NCBI GenBank assembly: GCA_028023455.1
Contig: JAQFVV010000317.1
Span: forward strand, 751,501 to 815,500
Origin: Epiperipatus broadwayi
Taxonomy: Eukaryota > Onychophora > Udeonychophora > Euonychophora > Peripatidae
Reading direction: 5' to 3'
Length of the DNA: 64,000 nt
The notes under the pieces are model-generated. The model was not told the DNA's origin. It saw only the letters and a list, made by a program, of their open reading frames with translations, and searched no databases. Numbering within the stretch: position 1 is the first letter of the stretch; every line of letters starts with the position of its first letter. The position numbers and the translations under genes are program-made. Positions 1 to 12,812 of this stretch are shown here, piece by piece.

Positions 1-1439
1 AAATTGTTCACTCTACAAGTTCCCTATTGAGGCTCTTTGTCAACTTATAAAATAAGAGAATATTGGTGATGGCATACATCACATTCTAACTCATACCAAT
101 GATAGATACTTAGCAGTTGAGTTCACATCTTGGGCAAAAAGAAATATGTTCAGAAACAATTACAAAACAATTGACAACAAACTAATGATTTATATAGATC
201 TCGACAGAACATCCACACTATCAGGAAGAATCAAAAACTATTATGGGAATAGATGAAACCCAACTTCAAGAAATATTAACATGCTTTGCTAAAATTTCCA
301 AATTCAAATACCTCCCGATGGACAGAACAGAAAACTTCATCCTATCAAACACGGCTATATTTGATCTACAGCTGATGAAAGGCATAATTCCAACAGATAT
401 ACCTACAGAAATAAAACACAAGGGGTCTCCAATGATTCTCTCATTCTTAGGAGTCAGGCCCCAATGTTTTTACTGTGGACAGAGATCCCATTTAATCAAA
501 GACTGCATTTCACGCATCTGTACAACATGTGGAAACAAAAAGAACAGATACCGAGATGCAAAGAAAACCATACAAACCCAACTGAGGAATACCACAATTC
601 TGAAGACCATACTGTACATAATAATTCATCAGATCAACACAACCAACAAGATGAGTTCCGGATAGTAGAGAAGAACAAAGAGATATAATTTTCAGCCTAC
701 ATCCAAAAGTACACCATACTCCAATTTGAACACAAAAAATCAATCTCATCCACATATTAAAGGTCTACAACTCAGAACCACTTATCACAAAACTAAAACT
801 GATGAAACTAGTCATCTGGAAGGAAATAACTCTCAGAGTTCCACAACAAAACTCAAAATCACCTCTCTTCATTAGACAGCCAATTAACACATACGCCAGC
901 CAAGCCACAGATCTGCCCAAAAACCTACCATCTTATCACACTCTTTAGAAACTTCATTCCCAAAACAAAAAACCAATCTCAACATAAATGCAGCAATAAA
1001 TCAAGATTCCAACATCATGAAAAATAACTCGAAAGACGAATTTTCAGAACAAAATTCTGAAATGGAAAACAGTACATTAGAATCTTTTAATAACAAAAGA
1101 AAATCATCCAATATCAACAAAGCTAGATCAGAGGAAAATAATATCACTTTGCCACTCACCATTAAAGGCAGCAACTTTAGTAATCAGATTTTACAACATA
1201 ATAATACAACAGAAACAGTTGGAGAAAAAATACAGAAAATTATCTGCTCAAGGTCAAATAGCCCACAATCCAGACCCGATTACTCCTCATCCGATGATGA
1301 AATATTAATACCTCAGTTTTCCCTTACTAATAACAAAGATAATCTTCGGAATCTTGCCCAATGCCTTCCACAAATCGCTAAAAACCTGCCTGCGGTAAGT
1401 AATGGCAATTCCATTGGCAATGAACAGTATCACTTGTAG
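1..1439 (+). pseudogene. LINE ORF1 remnant: RNA-binding gag-like protein with CCHC knuckles
   Basis: Reading frames at 2-240, 243-665 and 1017-1439 together match the ORF1 of the copy at 41270-45331. The first part (frame 2) aligns with the segment containing NDRYLAVEFTSWAKR and has a stop near base 53. A frame change just before base 243 then leads into GIDETQLQEIL, an RRM-like fold in which one beta/alpha unit can be guessed. A CCHC zinc knuckle (CFYCGQRSHLIKDC, encoded about 465-510) is followed by a second CxxC (CTTCG). The tail is serine/asparagine-rich and ends at 1439 with the same PAV-G-S-G-NG pattern as the other copy. The family role is binding of the element's own RNA. At least three disruptions make this a pseudogene. 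Confidence 0.85.
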
Positions 1440-4400
1440 GATTGCTGGGGTAAATGTCAGAGGTATAAACTCTCACACGAGTTCATGCCATTAGGCATTT
1501 CTTTTCATCTGTCTCTCCCCACATTCTCTTTATGGGAGAGACAAAGTACCACTTTAACTCAAAAACAATATTTCCTCTGAACTAAACAAACTTGGTTTTA
1601 CTCATCTTTCAGTTAATCACTCTCCAGCTGGAGGTGTGGGCTTCCTAATTAACAAAAAAATGCCTCCCAACAAGTTTAAAATGTTATACAAATACCTTAA
1701 TTTAATAGCTATCAACCTGACTTATGATAATAACACATTCAATGCATTCTATGTATATCTGTCTAATAATGTAACAACTATTTTAAAAGTTATTCACACT
1801 ATTAATATGCTCACTGCTAATAATGATGCTCCCTCAATCCTCATGGGGGATTTTAATATTTCCTATGACTGCTTCACATCAAAATACTTACACCTGCTAA
1901 ATCGAGGCTTTTTAAATGGAAGAGGCTTCTTTCCACCCAACGCCTTCTCTTTTTACAATGAAACTCAGCACTCTCTAATAGACCTCTTATTTTATACCTC
2001 AGAATTACACCTCAGTCTGGAGGCCACGCTCCAGCCAGTCACCTTCTCAGACCACCAAGCAATATTAACTTCTCTACAGTTTAGAAACTGTACCACAATC
2101 AGTCTCAACAAAACTATTAGCATACTAACTCATGCTGCCATGACGGAAGCCTTTTTCTCTGAAACATACATTCTGTTTCATAAGATTGATATTCTTTCTA
2201 GGCCTCCAGAAGAAGCCTGGTTTTCATTCATGGGAATATTGCAGATCTTAATAGCACACTATACTAAGGAAATCAAAGGGCCTACCACCCTATTCAAAGA
2301 ATTAGAACATATCCACAATAAGATCAAGAACTTTGCTATAGACATTGAACCTATAGAAAATTTACTTGCCCTCAAAAATCAATATAAACAAACAACAATA
2401 GCAGAACATATAGCTATTAAGAGATCTAAGATTTTCCTGCCATCACAACACTGTTGGACGAGAGGATACCTGCGGTGGGCTTTAGGTGCAAAATCAAAAC
2501 AAACCACTCCAACAATTATAACCATCAATGGTTTTCAAACCACTGGCCTCCAAATGATTCAACATATCGAAGAACACCTCAGAGATCACCTTCAGGCTCA
2601 CTATGTGGATGTACACAAAGCATCGAGAGACAGTACTAGAGTAAATGCACATGGCATCACTGAGGCAGAGCTCAAAAGCCGCCTTTTAGCACTACCCATA
2701 AATGTACATCCTGGAATGCATGCCATTTCTCAAATTTGTACTAACTCACCTCAATAACTTCACAATCCCAATCATCATGAAATGATTAACATTTATCATC
2801 ACAGAAAAGATCAATAGCCAACCTCTATCCAATAGCGATGGTTCCATTCATTAAAAAGAACAGAGCTCTAACATCCATCAACGGCTTAAGACCTATATCC
2901 ATGACCCCTATCCTCATTAAAATAATAGAGGGGGTCATAAAGGAGAAAATACAAGACAAAATCCTAAACAAAATATCAGAATCACAATTTGCCAGAAAAG
3001 GGATCATCCACACTAACTGCAATGGGAGAGGTCAAAATATTACTGGACCATATCAGATTTAAAAAATTGTCCAAACCTATTGCAGTACAGATTGACATTA
3101 CTGAAGCATTTGATTCAGTCAACATTAATACTCTACTTGATTTACTGGATGAATGTGAAATTTCCACAGAAATTATCCAAATCATTGATAACCTCTTCCA
3201 CAACAGACTAATACACATATCGCTCAATGGGTCATATTCCAACGGTTTCTCCCCTACCAGATCTATTCTGCAGGGATTCCCACTGAGTGCCCTACTGTTT
3301 TCATGCTACATTAACCCCCTGTTAATAGCATTAGAGAGCTCCCTCCCTGGAGTATTTATACCATGCATCAAGAAATCAATTAAGACCATCGCCTATATGG
3401 ACGACGTTCTTATTATTCTACCATCCCAGAAATTCCTAAAACCTCTCTACAAAATCCTTAACAGTTTCTCTAAAACCTCGCAGCTTACCATAAACCCTGA
3501 AAAGTCATCATCATGGCATATTCTTAATGGAAGAAAAATAAAATCTAACTTTCTAGCCGAGCCCCAGAATTTTCTAGGATTCCCTGTATATAAATTTCAA
3601 TCTGACATGTTGAAACATATACAGAATACCATCATTGACTCAACAAATCATCTTACACAGACACTCTCAAAAGTTTATTTATCCTCCAAGGCAAGGTGGC
3701 CTTACTAAACATGAAAGTAATGTCTAAAATAGCCTACTACTTGCCCATTATATCTGTGTCAAAGACCTTCATTAATAAAATCAATAGGATATGTGCGGGT
3801 CTGTTCTGGAAGCGCCACATAACCTCCATTAGTATTTCAAGAATGCAATATCACAGAAAACTCAATGGAATGTCTCTACATTCCATTCAAGCCATTAACT
3901 ACCAAAAAGGCCACACACTAATCTTCAACCTTATCCAAAAATTTGGCTAACCCCTAATATTAAGAGAGGTGATATCTACAGACACTCCCCCTCCCATCAA
4001 GGCTGGTTGGCTAGACCAACTAATTTCCCTTCTAAAACAACATAACAGCACGGCTACTGACGTATTTAAAAACAAAATTAACATATGGGATGCACACAAT
4101 TTAATAAGCCCTAAACTACCTCAAATTAAACCAAGTATTACAGAATCACGACCTTATTCAAATTCTGGAAGTTGGAACCCAAATTCCTCGACTATCTAAT
4201 AAAGGTGAATCTAAATGCAATGCATACCAATTGGTTCCTGCATTACAAAAGAGGTATAAGAAACATAGACCCCATTTGTTCAAACTGCTTAATGCATGAA
4301 GAAACATTTGAACACATTATGCTTTCTTGCATGGGATTGGGAAGGATTAAACTCATAATATCTCAAAATAGTATTATTGATTACTATAAAATTCTAACAA

Positions 4401-4462
4401 TCAAAGAGTGTATTAAGGAAAGAGACTTCCCCACCATTAGGATAGCAATATTTGTTACATAG
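1440..4462 (+). pseudogene. LINE ORF2 remnant: AP endonuclease plus reverse transcriptase
   Basis: The endonuclease begins around 1440 (AGVNVRGIN), is frame-disrupted until about 1620, then is open at 1636-2757. It shows MGDFNIS (the GDFN catalytic block) and SDHQAI (the terminal Asp-His block). The reverse transcriptase follows in pieces at 2838-3062, 2989-3708, 3696-3950, 3969-4199 and 4172-4462. Recognisable motifs are LRPISMTPIL, AVQIDITEAFDSVN, the PQG-like block LQGFPLSALLF and the catalytic YMDD (IAYMDDVLIILPS). The C-terminus has a Cys/His knuckle (CSNCLMHEETFEHIMLSC). Four or more frameshifts plus a damaged linker at 2757-2838 show that it cannot make a working protein. Function is assigned by motif and by alignment to the second copy. 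Confidence 0.9.
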
Positions 4463-4813
4463 TCTATCTGGGTGACAGGATGTAAATTAAAGTTTAGCAT
4501 TCTCCAGCCAGAAGCAAACTCTCCTCAAAGTTTCTACATGAAGAAACATGGAAACTGCTCAAAATACCCTACCTACAAAATGACATCAATCCTAATGATT
4601 GATAAACTATATAACAGGTAAAAGAAACACGCAAATATCTGATTAATGTATGGACATAAAAATGCCCTAAACACACACTAATGTTTCTCTGATCTACGAT
4701 CTGACTAAACAAACAAACCAGATCTCATCTCATTCTACACAAACTCTTGGAGAACCTATAACAATATAAACATGTATAACTATCACTGAAAACATTTGTA
4801 TATACCTATTATT

Positions 4814-4851
4814 AATAAACCTAAATTTTTTTAAATAAAAAAAAAAAAAAA
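4814..4851 (+). terminator. LINE copy 1 polyadenylation signal and poly(A) tail
   Basis: AATAAA at 4814-4819 lies about 20 bases before an uninterrupted A run (4837-4851). This marks the 3' terminus of the retrotransposed copy. Confidence 0.8.
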
Positions 4852-6084
4852 TTGATTCAGTCTAATTGAATAGAGGTGATTGAACATCATATGACTGACT
4901 AAACAATTTACCTTAATCTCTTGTCATTCTTAAGATATGCGGTGAAGACTCTCTTCAAAAAGTTTGCAACCCCAATTTTTACTATTAACCCAAACTACAC
5001 TAATAAAAGTTGATTTTATGTATATATAAAACAAATAATTTCTTAATTATAGCTACTATTATGAAATCGCAAGTAGTAAAAATTGAGATTTGTCAAGTGA
5101 CATACTTTTATTCCCATAAATATTAAAAAATGAAGGAAGATGAAATATATAAATTTGATAATCTGTAAATCAAAATTTATATGTATATAATTGTTTAAAG
5201 AAATGTATATAGTTTATTATTTTTGTTAATACTTAAAAATAAATAACTATTCAAACATTTATGATTAAATTTTATTTTAAGTCTTCACAATGTCTTTATA
5301 TGAATCATTGCTATAAGTTAAAAATATATTAGTTTACAGAATAAGACTGAATAAATAAAATATTTATGTATATACTAATCTGAAATTATAAAGGCTTTTT
5401 CCTCCTACGTGACAAGTTTTTTTTTTTGTTGTTGTTCTTCAATTTTTTTTTTTTTTTGCTTCTGCATGAAATGTTGGCAGGTGTTGGAAAACCTATCTAA
5501 TTATGTGAACAATGATGATAACATTACTTTGATTTCACCATCTCTTTGTCTTAATTGATGTTAAATGTTTATCTTCTCACTAAATAATTATTGCACATTA
5601 ACTACCATCTTTGTTTTCACTGGAGAGAATTTCCTAATAGCCCTATTTAAAGTGATAAGAGAAGCTACAAAATGTTTATTAGGAAGAAAATCAAACAAGA
5701 TGGAAATAATTACAATCTCAAGGCTTCCAAGCAAGTTAATTATGGCTTTCCATTAATAAGAAAGAGAAAATAATGTAAAGTTGTTTTTTTTTTAAAAAAA
5801 ATATTATTAGATTATATATATTGTAACCTAAATAAATGAGTTCAAAGAAATATTTAAAGGATATTACCATACCTGAGTTGTCTACTATATATAAGAAATA
5901 ATCATAAATTCAAAAATTAAATGATGATCAAAAGATATTATTATATCTGAGTAAAGGAGTCCAAATATCAAGAATTATAAGCAAATTATTATAGCAATGT
6001 ATTATAACTCAGGTATACAGGCAGTAGATCTTATCCCCTTTCATTTCTTGGTTTGATGTTAAGTGCATGTTTAAACAAATACTA
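4852..6084. other. AT-rich intergenic DNA, no gene seen
   Basis: I see only low-complexity A/T-rich sequence with several T-runs near 5418-5457. The short open frames here (for example 5565-5756) lack any recognisable motif and have the composition of random AT-rich DNA. Confidence 0.6.
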
Positions 6085-6190
6085 AGTGAATATGGTCTAG
6101 CAGGGCGCCACTAGATTATCTGAATCTAGACACGGTTATATCTGATAACCTTTCACATGTACCGGGTTTGAATCCCTTCTTGGTACTTTA
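6085..6190 (+). repeat. tRNA-like sequence with A and B boxes (SINE head or tRNA relic)
   Basis: An A-box-like block TGGTCTAGCAGGG (6093-6105) and a B-box-like GGTTTGAATCC (6165-6175) flank a potential anticodon arm (TAGAT...ATCTA) and a long variable-arm-like hairpin (GGTTAT...ATAACC). This resembles a class II (Ser/Leu) tRNA. The acceptor stem does not pair and there is no T-run terminator directly after, so a functional tRNA is unlikely. A tRNA-derived SINE remnant or tRNA pseudogene fits better. Confidence 0.4.
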
Positions 6191-9100
6191 TTTATAATAA
6201 AATGGAAGATTTTGCTTTTTGAGCCATATCACTATAAGCACTAATATTTAGGTAAAAGTAAAACATCTTTAAACCAAAGTGGAGTATATTAGACATAAAT
6301 CATTTCTCAGATCTTAGCATAACAAATGTGTTTCAATAGTTTTGTAAGTTCACTAGCTCAGATTATATATAAATAATTTAGGATGGCAATTCACTCATCC
6401 TTGCATGAAATAGATGATGGGATGTGGTTATAATAATACTAAGAGATCACTAAATATTATAAAATCAATATTTATTTATGGCCTTTAAACAGTTAAACAG
6501 CTCATTAATTAAAATGTTGATGACGATGATGATGATGATAATAATAACAATAATGACAAGGGTTTCAACTACAGCTCTAGGACTAAGCCTAAACATAAAA
6601 CTAATTTTTATAAAGAAATTCATAATTATTGCTTAATTTTAGCATATTTACTTATATCTTAAATAACTAATATTCAACCATTGATGATGATGAATAATCA
6701 CACTTAACAAAGACTACACTTAATGAAATATATACGCCTCGTTTAATAAAACAAACTAATATTTATTACTACATTTCTAACATATACAGAAAAATTTCTA
6801 GATAAATATGAAAATTTGACATGAATAATAATAATAATAATTGGTTATATAACAATCCTCAGATTAATTTTAAGTTCTTCCCCCTTTCCCTTCAAATGTA
6901 TTTTGTATTAAGTTGGACGTCACATTGACCATGATTTTCACTCCATGAGAAAAGTATTTAAAAAAAATATTATCTGCTCATTGGCACACATACTTTAAAA
7001 TCCAACATGTAAATAGAATGTAAAAAAAAAAAATGTTAGTAAAATTGAAAGAGCAAGTTTTAGAAAAGAGTTTTAAATTATTTTCTCCCCCTCCCTTCCA
7101 AGCGCTGAAATCTATACTGAACTTGAAACAAAATAATCTAATATTCTAATACTACTCATTATTTCACATTCACTCCCAATTATACACATATAAAAATATT
7201 ATTATGTATGTGCGTGTTTTATCCCATAATAACAAAATATTATTAAAAACCAAAATAATAATAATATATCAGTTAAAACTAAAATCATAACACCATAAAA
7301 AAAATTGTTTTACACATTAATATTGTAAAATTAATAAACAAATAATTTTCATACATTCAAGGTCATTTATGAAGCTCAAAGTTATTTTTAGTAAGACATT
7401 CTTGTTTTTAATTGATCTGAATAGTCTTTAAAAGTTCTTTAAATAAAATATACCACTTTATTGCTAAAATGTTTATTAAGACTGATATCATAAAGAAAAT
7501 AGATATAAAAAGTCATATTACCGATCTTTTGTTTGTGGCGAATTTCCAAGGGTTCAAACTTGTCTATATTTCTGCAGCTACTATTTCTGTTTTATGTGGG
7601 AACAATCTCTTTCTTGAGGTGTATAACTATTTAATGATGATGACTCTATTGAGGTTATTTGCTTTAGTGGACAATTTGGAAATCATTATATTAAATTTTC
7701 TTCTCTTCCTGTCAAGCATGTGGATGAAATACAGCAGTTGTTTTCCCATTTGTAAATTTTCTTGAGTTTAAAATCAGTTGTTGTAACAATTAATTGGACT
7801 TGATGATTAATATTTATCAGTAGATTAATTCATCTTCTTTGAATGCAGGTGAATGCTTTCTTCCTTCTATTAAAAACATCTTATTTCTCTGGTCAGTTGA
7901 AAGGTGTAGAATATTATTTTAGACACATCTTTTCTTTCCTATGTGATGTGCAGCTTCCCCAGATGGTCAGCAAATGGGACATACATATAATTTTTCTAGC
8001 CAGCCATTTCTTATATTTTCAACATTCAATTTTATAGTTTAATAATCTGAATCAATCACAATAATCCTAATAATAATTCAAGACAGCTTTTTATATCCAA
8101 TTTTTAGCTAACTTAACCAATCAGAGATAGCATCACTTGCTATTTTTGGACAAATTTGTTTTAATTAGATCTCTAATTTATTTTCAACTATATTATTTTT
8201 CAACTGAAAAGTTTAATCCTTTTTCCAGACACTTTTGTTTAAAAAAAAATAGACTCAATCCTTATTTCCTTTCTTTTCTTTTTTTTTTCTTTTTAACATC
8301 CAGGTAACACTTCAAATCTTTGAGCTTCCTTCTTTAGATCTTGAGATAAGACAATTTCAAAAATAGAGATCTGACCCATTATAAGCTTCCAAAGTGAAAA
8401 ACAATTATTTACAAAAAAAAAAATTGCTACAAAGATCGATATCTGATTAAACAGATTTCCTCTTTTAACAAAAAAAAAATTGTACAAAAAAAAATAATTT
8501 GACAGATTTAATACTTCCTTTTCTTTCAATATTTAGGAAATGTAAATTTTTGTATGTAATGTACACACATCCTTCATTCTTTCAAATCATTCATGAACTA
8601 ACCTTAAATAATATGATTGCTAGCTTAGGAATTATAACCCAATTATTTAATTAAATCTGTAACTTTTAAATCCCACTTATAATTAAAGAAAAGCAAAATA
8701 AAAGCATAGAATAAGATATTAGAATTGATCAAGCATAGGTTAGTTTTAAAGAAAGTTAAAATGTTGAATATTTGAAATATAAAACAATTAAATAGCTTAC
8801 ACATACACTGCCTATATGTATGCATTATAACTTTGCTTTTTAACAGAAAATTTAAATATTAAATAGTTTAAATGTGTGTATTACCTTTCTATCAACACAC
8901 AAACAAATAAAGCATATAATTGTTGACCCACTCTCTTTCTATCTAAAGCTTTTAAGATTTTGATCTGGTAGGGTTTGAACTTGGATGCCCTACAGCTTGT
9001 TTTATGGTTATATAAAATTGTGATGATGATTTTTGGTTTACCTTTTCTACATGCACATTACTATAAATTTATCTAGTGACTAAATTGTAATGGCACAATA

Positions 9101-11716
9101 TATATGCTTAGTATCAAACTTTGAGTTCATCTTTCTTGTACTATTTATGCTTATTTATGATAAATCCACAAATAATTATTTATGCAATAATATATATTTA
9201 GATATTATAATTCATAGTATTTTTTTTCATATTTTATAGGATTAATCCCAGAAATTACTATGAATTATAATTATAATGTATCTTTTGCTTGTAAAAATAT
9301 TCACTTCAAAATGTATATGTTTATATATAATATTGACCATAAATGATTAGTGTTTCACAGAGATGTGAATTCTTATAATTGCTAAAGGCAAAACTTTCCT
9401 CTTTTTTTTTTTTTTACTAATTTATTATTAGATTGTCTAATTTACATTTTTCGTTTCAGTTAACTCGTTCAGAACTTTTCAGCATTTTTTTATCATATTC
9501 AAGAGAATATAATTTAGCATGACAATATCAAAAGAGCTCTAAACTAGCTATCTAATTCAAAAAAGAAAAAAAAAAAAATTATGCTGCCTAATAATATATT
9601 AGTAAAAAAAATATTTATCTTTAACAATTATAAGAATTTATATCTCCATTGTTCACTAATTGTTTAAAGTCAATATTATTATGTTACAAAGTTAATCTTT
9701 ACTTTATTTTCTGATTTCTTTAGTTATATTAATTAAGAACAAGGTTATCATCTATCAGCTGATTTTTATTTTATTTTTTTTCAAAAAAAATTATTTTAAG
9801 TTATAATTATTAAATTTAACTAGATAGGTTGTCACAGGTGCTCTGAAAAATACAAACTTTTTTTAAAAAATATTGTTGCATAGGTTCAAAGTCATGACCA
9901 TCTTTCAATGTTAAGTCACAACATGTAGGTTGTTTGTCATTTATAACATGTGTTTCATAAGGAGATATGATAATCAATAATAAGTTGTATTTGTGAGATA
10001 TTACAAACTCTGAAATGGAATATTGATATGGTTGTGAAAAATATTTATTTCTTTGATCATAATAATATTGTTTGTAGTGATTTATAAATGTTTTGCACCC
10101 TATGATGATTCTGATTAATTAATATTAAAGACATTTTTGCTTGTATTTTTAGCAATGTCCATGTTATTATTGTTTGAAAAGAAATGTTTTTATTCTTTTT
10201 TTTTTTTTTAATTCTTTCAAATGCTGACATTTTTTATTATTAAACCTGATGGCAGTTTTTTGTCAATACTCAGGTTTTCGTTTCTATATAAAATCTATAT
10301 TAAAACTCAAAAAATTGGATTTAATTTCTTTTTAATTTTACAAATGAAAATGTTATGAGACATTAAGAAATTGAATTTGCAAGTATAGCTATCTATTGTG
10401 AGATGTCATTAATATTTTTTTCCCAAATTCCAAAAAAAACTTTAAAGATATCAAGATAATTGAAAATACAACAAAATGAGATTTTTTTTAATTTCATCTT
10501 TATGACATTCTACTCCACCTTCATGGCATTGAATTTTTTTCTGGAAGTTTCAAACTTTGTGATATTATTTCCAGAAATATTTTGAATAACCAAAAATTTG
10601 ATTGCTTTTGGAAAGTTTTTTTAATTCATGACTAGTTTTGCATAGTAATTGTGTGATGAATATTACAAATCAAGCATATGTAATACTACATATATACTCT
10701 GTATGTAAATGTTTTATATTTAAAAATAAAAGATATCTTTCTGCTTAATGTTGTAATGGTCATATTTGTACCTTCACGTAACAAAATCCAGAGTCCAGGC
10801 AAATTATGCCAAAGATCTGATTATATTTCAATTAGCACCCTGTGATTTAATACCCTATGGATGACATTTATGAGGTTACACTCGGTTTCAATTTCCTTTG
10901 TGAGTCGGCTGAGAAAAGGGTGGAACATGAGACTCAGGGAAAACTAATAACTTAATTATACTTAAAGACTAAATAAATTATTCAATGCTGCATGACTTAC
11001 TAAATAATGCATAATATGTATCAATAAAATTTGGGGTGATTTGGAATATATGAGTAACACATTAAACATTAATAATTTCAGTAAATTTAATAAATAAGAA
11101 TCAGTGGATTAATAAAATAATATAACAAATATTTGCATTGGTGGTCGGAGTTACGCACACAAGCATGACAACAATGATGAGGCAGATAACAATACAATGG
11201 TCTCATCTTCATAATAATGCAATTATTATAATATTAATTGTCTGTGGTCTATGGCTCATGCCTATATGTATGTCAAACTTCCTGAAGGTTTGCTAGCAGC
11301 AAGCTAAATATTACCAGGTTGATACAAATAAAAATGTTAATTTATTCATTCTAGTATATTGTTGGTGAGCAGTAAATATGCTAGAATACTGATTCCCTAG
11401 GTAAACTAGATTCCATGTTCAGAGCAATGCTGAAATTTAATAATAGGGCAGAATGAACTGGTTATTGTGGATAGACATCTGAGACTATGGCACTAAAATA
11501 TTAAATTAGAGATCACAGTGTGAATGTGCAGTTATTCACAGGATTCAGTAACAAGTATTTGGCACCCTTGGACCGGATGACTTGCTAGCGCAAAAATAAA
11601 GAGCATTACTTCAGTATGCCGGAGCAGCTTTGAATATGGTTTGGACCTCATGTTCCAGTTCTAGAAATATAGCTGTCCAAACTAAATAATGGGGTGGCCT
11701 GTCACCATGAGCCCAT
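6191..11716. other. AT-rich intergenic DNA, no gene seen
   Basis: This is a long stretch of A/T-rich DNA with simple repeats, such as GAT/AAT trinucleotide runs at about 6520-6560, and many homopolymer tracts. The open frames at 7469-7765, 7843-8037, 8293-8529 and 8643-8825 are hydrophobic or low-complexity and show no domain. The segment 11120-11700 is less AT-rich but has no frame or motif I can assign. Confidence 0.6.
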
Positions 11717-12469
11717 TTAACCCTTAAACCGCTAATTTTATCATTGGTTGTATCAGATAAAAATCAAATCTTTTAATTGGCCAACTCACAAACTGAAGAC
11801 AAAGCCTATTGTTAAAACATATTCGCCTATAATATTAAATTCAACTCAGATCGTTTATAAAAAGTATATAATTAATTTTTAAGGTTGTGAAGACAACGAA
11901 AGTTCTTTCAAAAATAAATTGCTATTTATTTATTCTAAGATATTGAATATCGGCAACATAAAAGTTATAATGTAAACAAAAAGATCGACTTTTACGTTAT
12001 AGAAAAGTAAATATTTCTTTTTATTACAACTTCAATATTTGTACTAAAATCTTCAATATTTTTCGAAAATAATTTTGTTTTTTTATTATTCTCTCTGAAA
12101 ATTATGTTTAATTTCCATAAATATTATTTAATAATAATTTAAATCGTATTCGAAATGAAAATCTCAGCGTTTTTCTTTATTTTCTTTGATCAGGCAGTTT
12201 CTTTGTTCTTTCCAGCCAATCAGAATGTCTTTTTCGGCTGAGAGCATGCTAAGAACCAATCACAAATAATGTTCCTTCTTTGTTTAGGTTTAAATGCGTT
12301 TTTTTCTATTTTTTACTTCTAAAATAAATCGGAAGATGTCACCATCGTACAGAACTTTTAAAAACGAATTCAATACGTATTTAACGAATTTTATCGTATG
12401 AAAACGAACTGAGTTAGAGTGATTTCAGATGTCGACGAGGAGCCTCGTCGAGCGCGGGAAAAGGGTTAA
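11717..12469. mobile_element. piggyBac-like non-autonomous element with TTAA target duplication
   Basis: The segment is bounded by TTAA at 11717-11720 and 12466-12469. Inside these are matching termini: CCCTTAAACCGCT on the left, and CCCTTTTCCCGCGCT read on the - strand at the right. TTAA duplication and C-rich CCCTT termini are hallmarks of the piggyBac superfamily. The body, about 745 bp, has no transposase frame, so it would be a MITE moved in trans. The right subterminal region has a GC-rich hairpin (GACGAG/CTCGTC, about 12433-12450). The terminal match is short and interrupted, so moderate confidence only. Confidence 0.5.
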
Positions 12470-12699
12470 GAAAGCATAGCAAAGTGTAAATACACAATCT
12501 GTGCTTAGTAAAAACATTCGCAATGCTTGAATATTACTAATATGTATTTAAGACAATTAAGAAAATGTGCATAAATATCTATAGTTTCATTCTGCTGAAA
12601 CTTCCTTGACCCAGTTATTAAAATAGCATATCATAATGTTGCTAAGAAAGGGTTAATTAATATCAATCTAGTTTAGAGACTTTTTTTTTGTGTGTCATA

Positions 12700-12779
12700 G
12701 CATCAGTCGGGAAGCGAACCCGCTATCATGGGACAACTGCTTGTAAAGCAGCTGTCACTGACCTCTCGACCACCAAAGC
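12700..12779 (-). repeat. tRNA-like sequence, class II shape, anticodon-like UAC
   Basis: Read on the - strand, the segment folds as a tRNA. An acceptor GCTTTGG/CTGATGC pairs with one mismatch. The A box TGGTCGAGAGG lies at 12762-12772 and there is a 3-bp D stem. The anticodon stem GCTGC/GCAGT carries the loop TTTACAA. A 12-nt variable region and a T stem with B box GGTTCGCTTCC follow. The B box has C where the invariant A58 should be. An A-rich stretch follows downstream (- strand) and no T terminator. I read it as a tRNA-derived SINE head or tRNA pseudogene; a genuine but unusual tRNA cannot be ruled out. Confidence 0.45.
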
Positions 12780-12789
12780 TTGACAAGTT

Positions 12790-12812
12790 TAGATATATAT
12801 ATATATATATTT
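12790..12812. repeat. (TA)n microsatellite
   Basis: About ten TA units directly beside the tRNA-like sequence. Confidence 0.8.

Larger units (their letters stand above)
1..4851 (+). mobile_element. Non-LTR retrotransposon (LINE) copy 1, 5' part outside window
   Basis: This is a two-ORF LINE on the + strand that enters from the left edge. ORF1 (RNA-binding, zinc-knuckle type) is followed almost directly by ORF2 (AP-type endonuclease, reverse transcriptase, C-terminal Cys/His knuckle). The 3' UTR of about 390 bp contains AATAAA at 4814-4819 and ends in a run of 15 A at 4837-4851. The poly(A) tail and APE-type endonuclease point to target-primed reverse transcription. It is related along its length to the copy at 37765-45478, since the two encode aligned proteins. 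Several frameshifts and stops make it inactive. The clade is not certain; I would only say APE-class LINE. No target-site duplication can be sought because the 5' end is missing. Confidence 0.93.

Noticed and set aside
7469-7765. Open frame of 98 codons with hydrophobic stretches
   Set aside because: Composition is that expected of AT-rich DNA (Phe/Leu/Ile/Tyr bias). No domain, no nearby exon and no repeat context support a gene.
8960-8990. B-box-like GTTCAAACCC on the - strand
   Set aside because: No A box or foldable arms at tRNA spacing. A single B-box word is common by chance.
12200-12290. Two CCAAT-type boxes (CCAATCAGAATG and ACCAATCACAAA) that could be a promoter
   Set aside because: They lie inside the putative piggyBac-like element, and no transcription unit follows.
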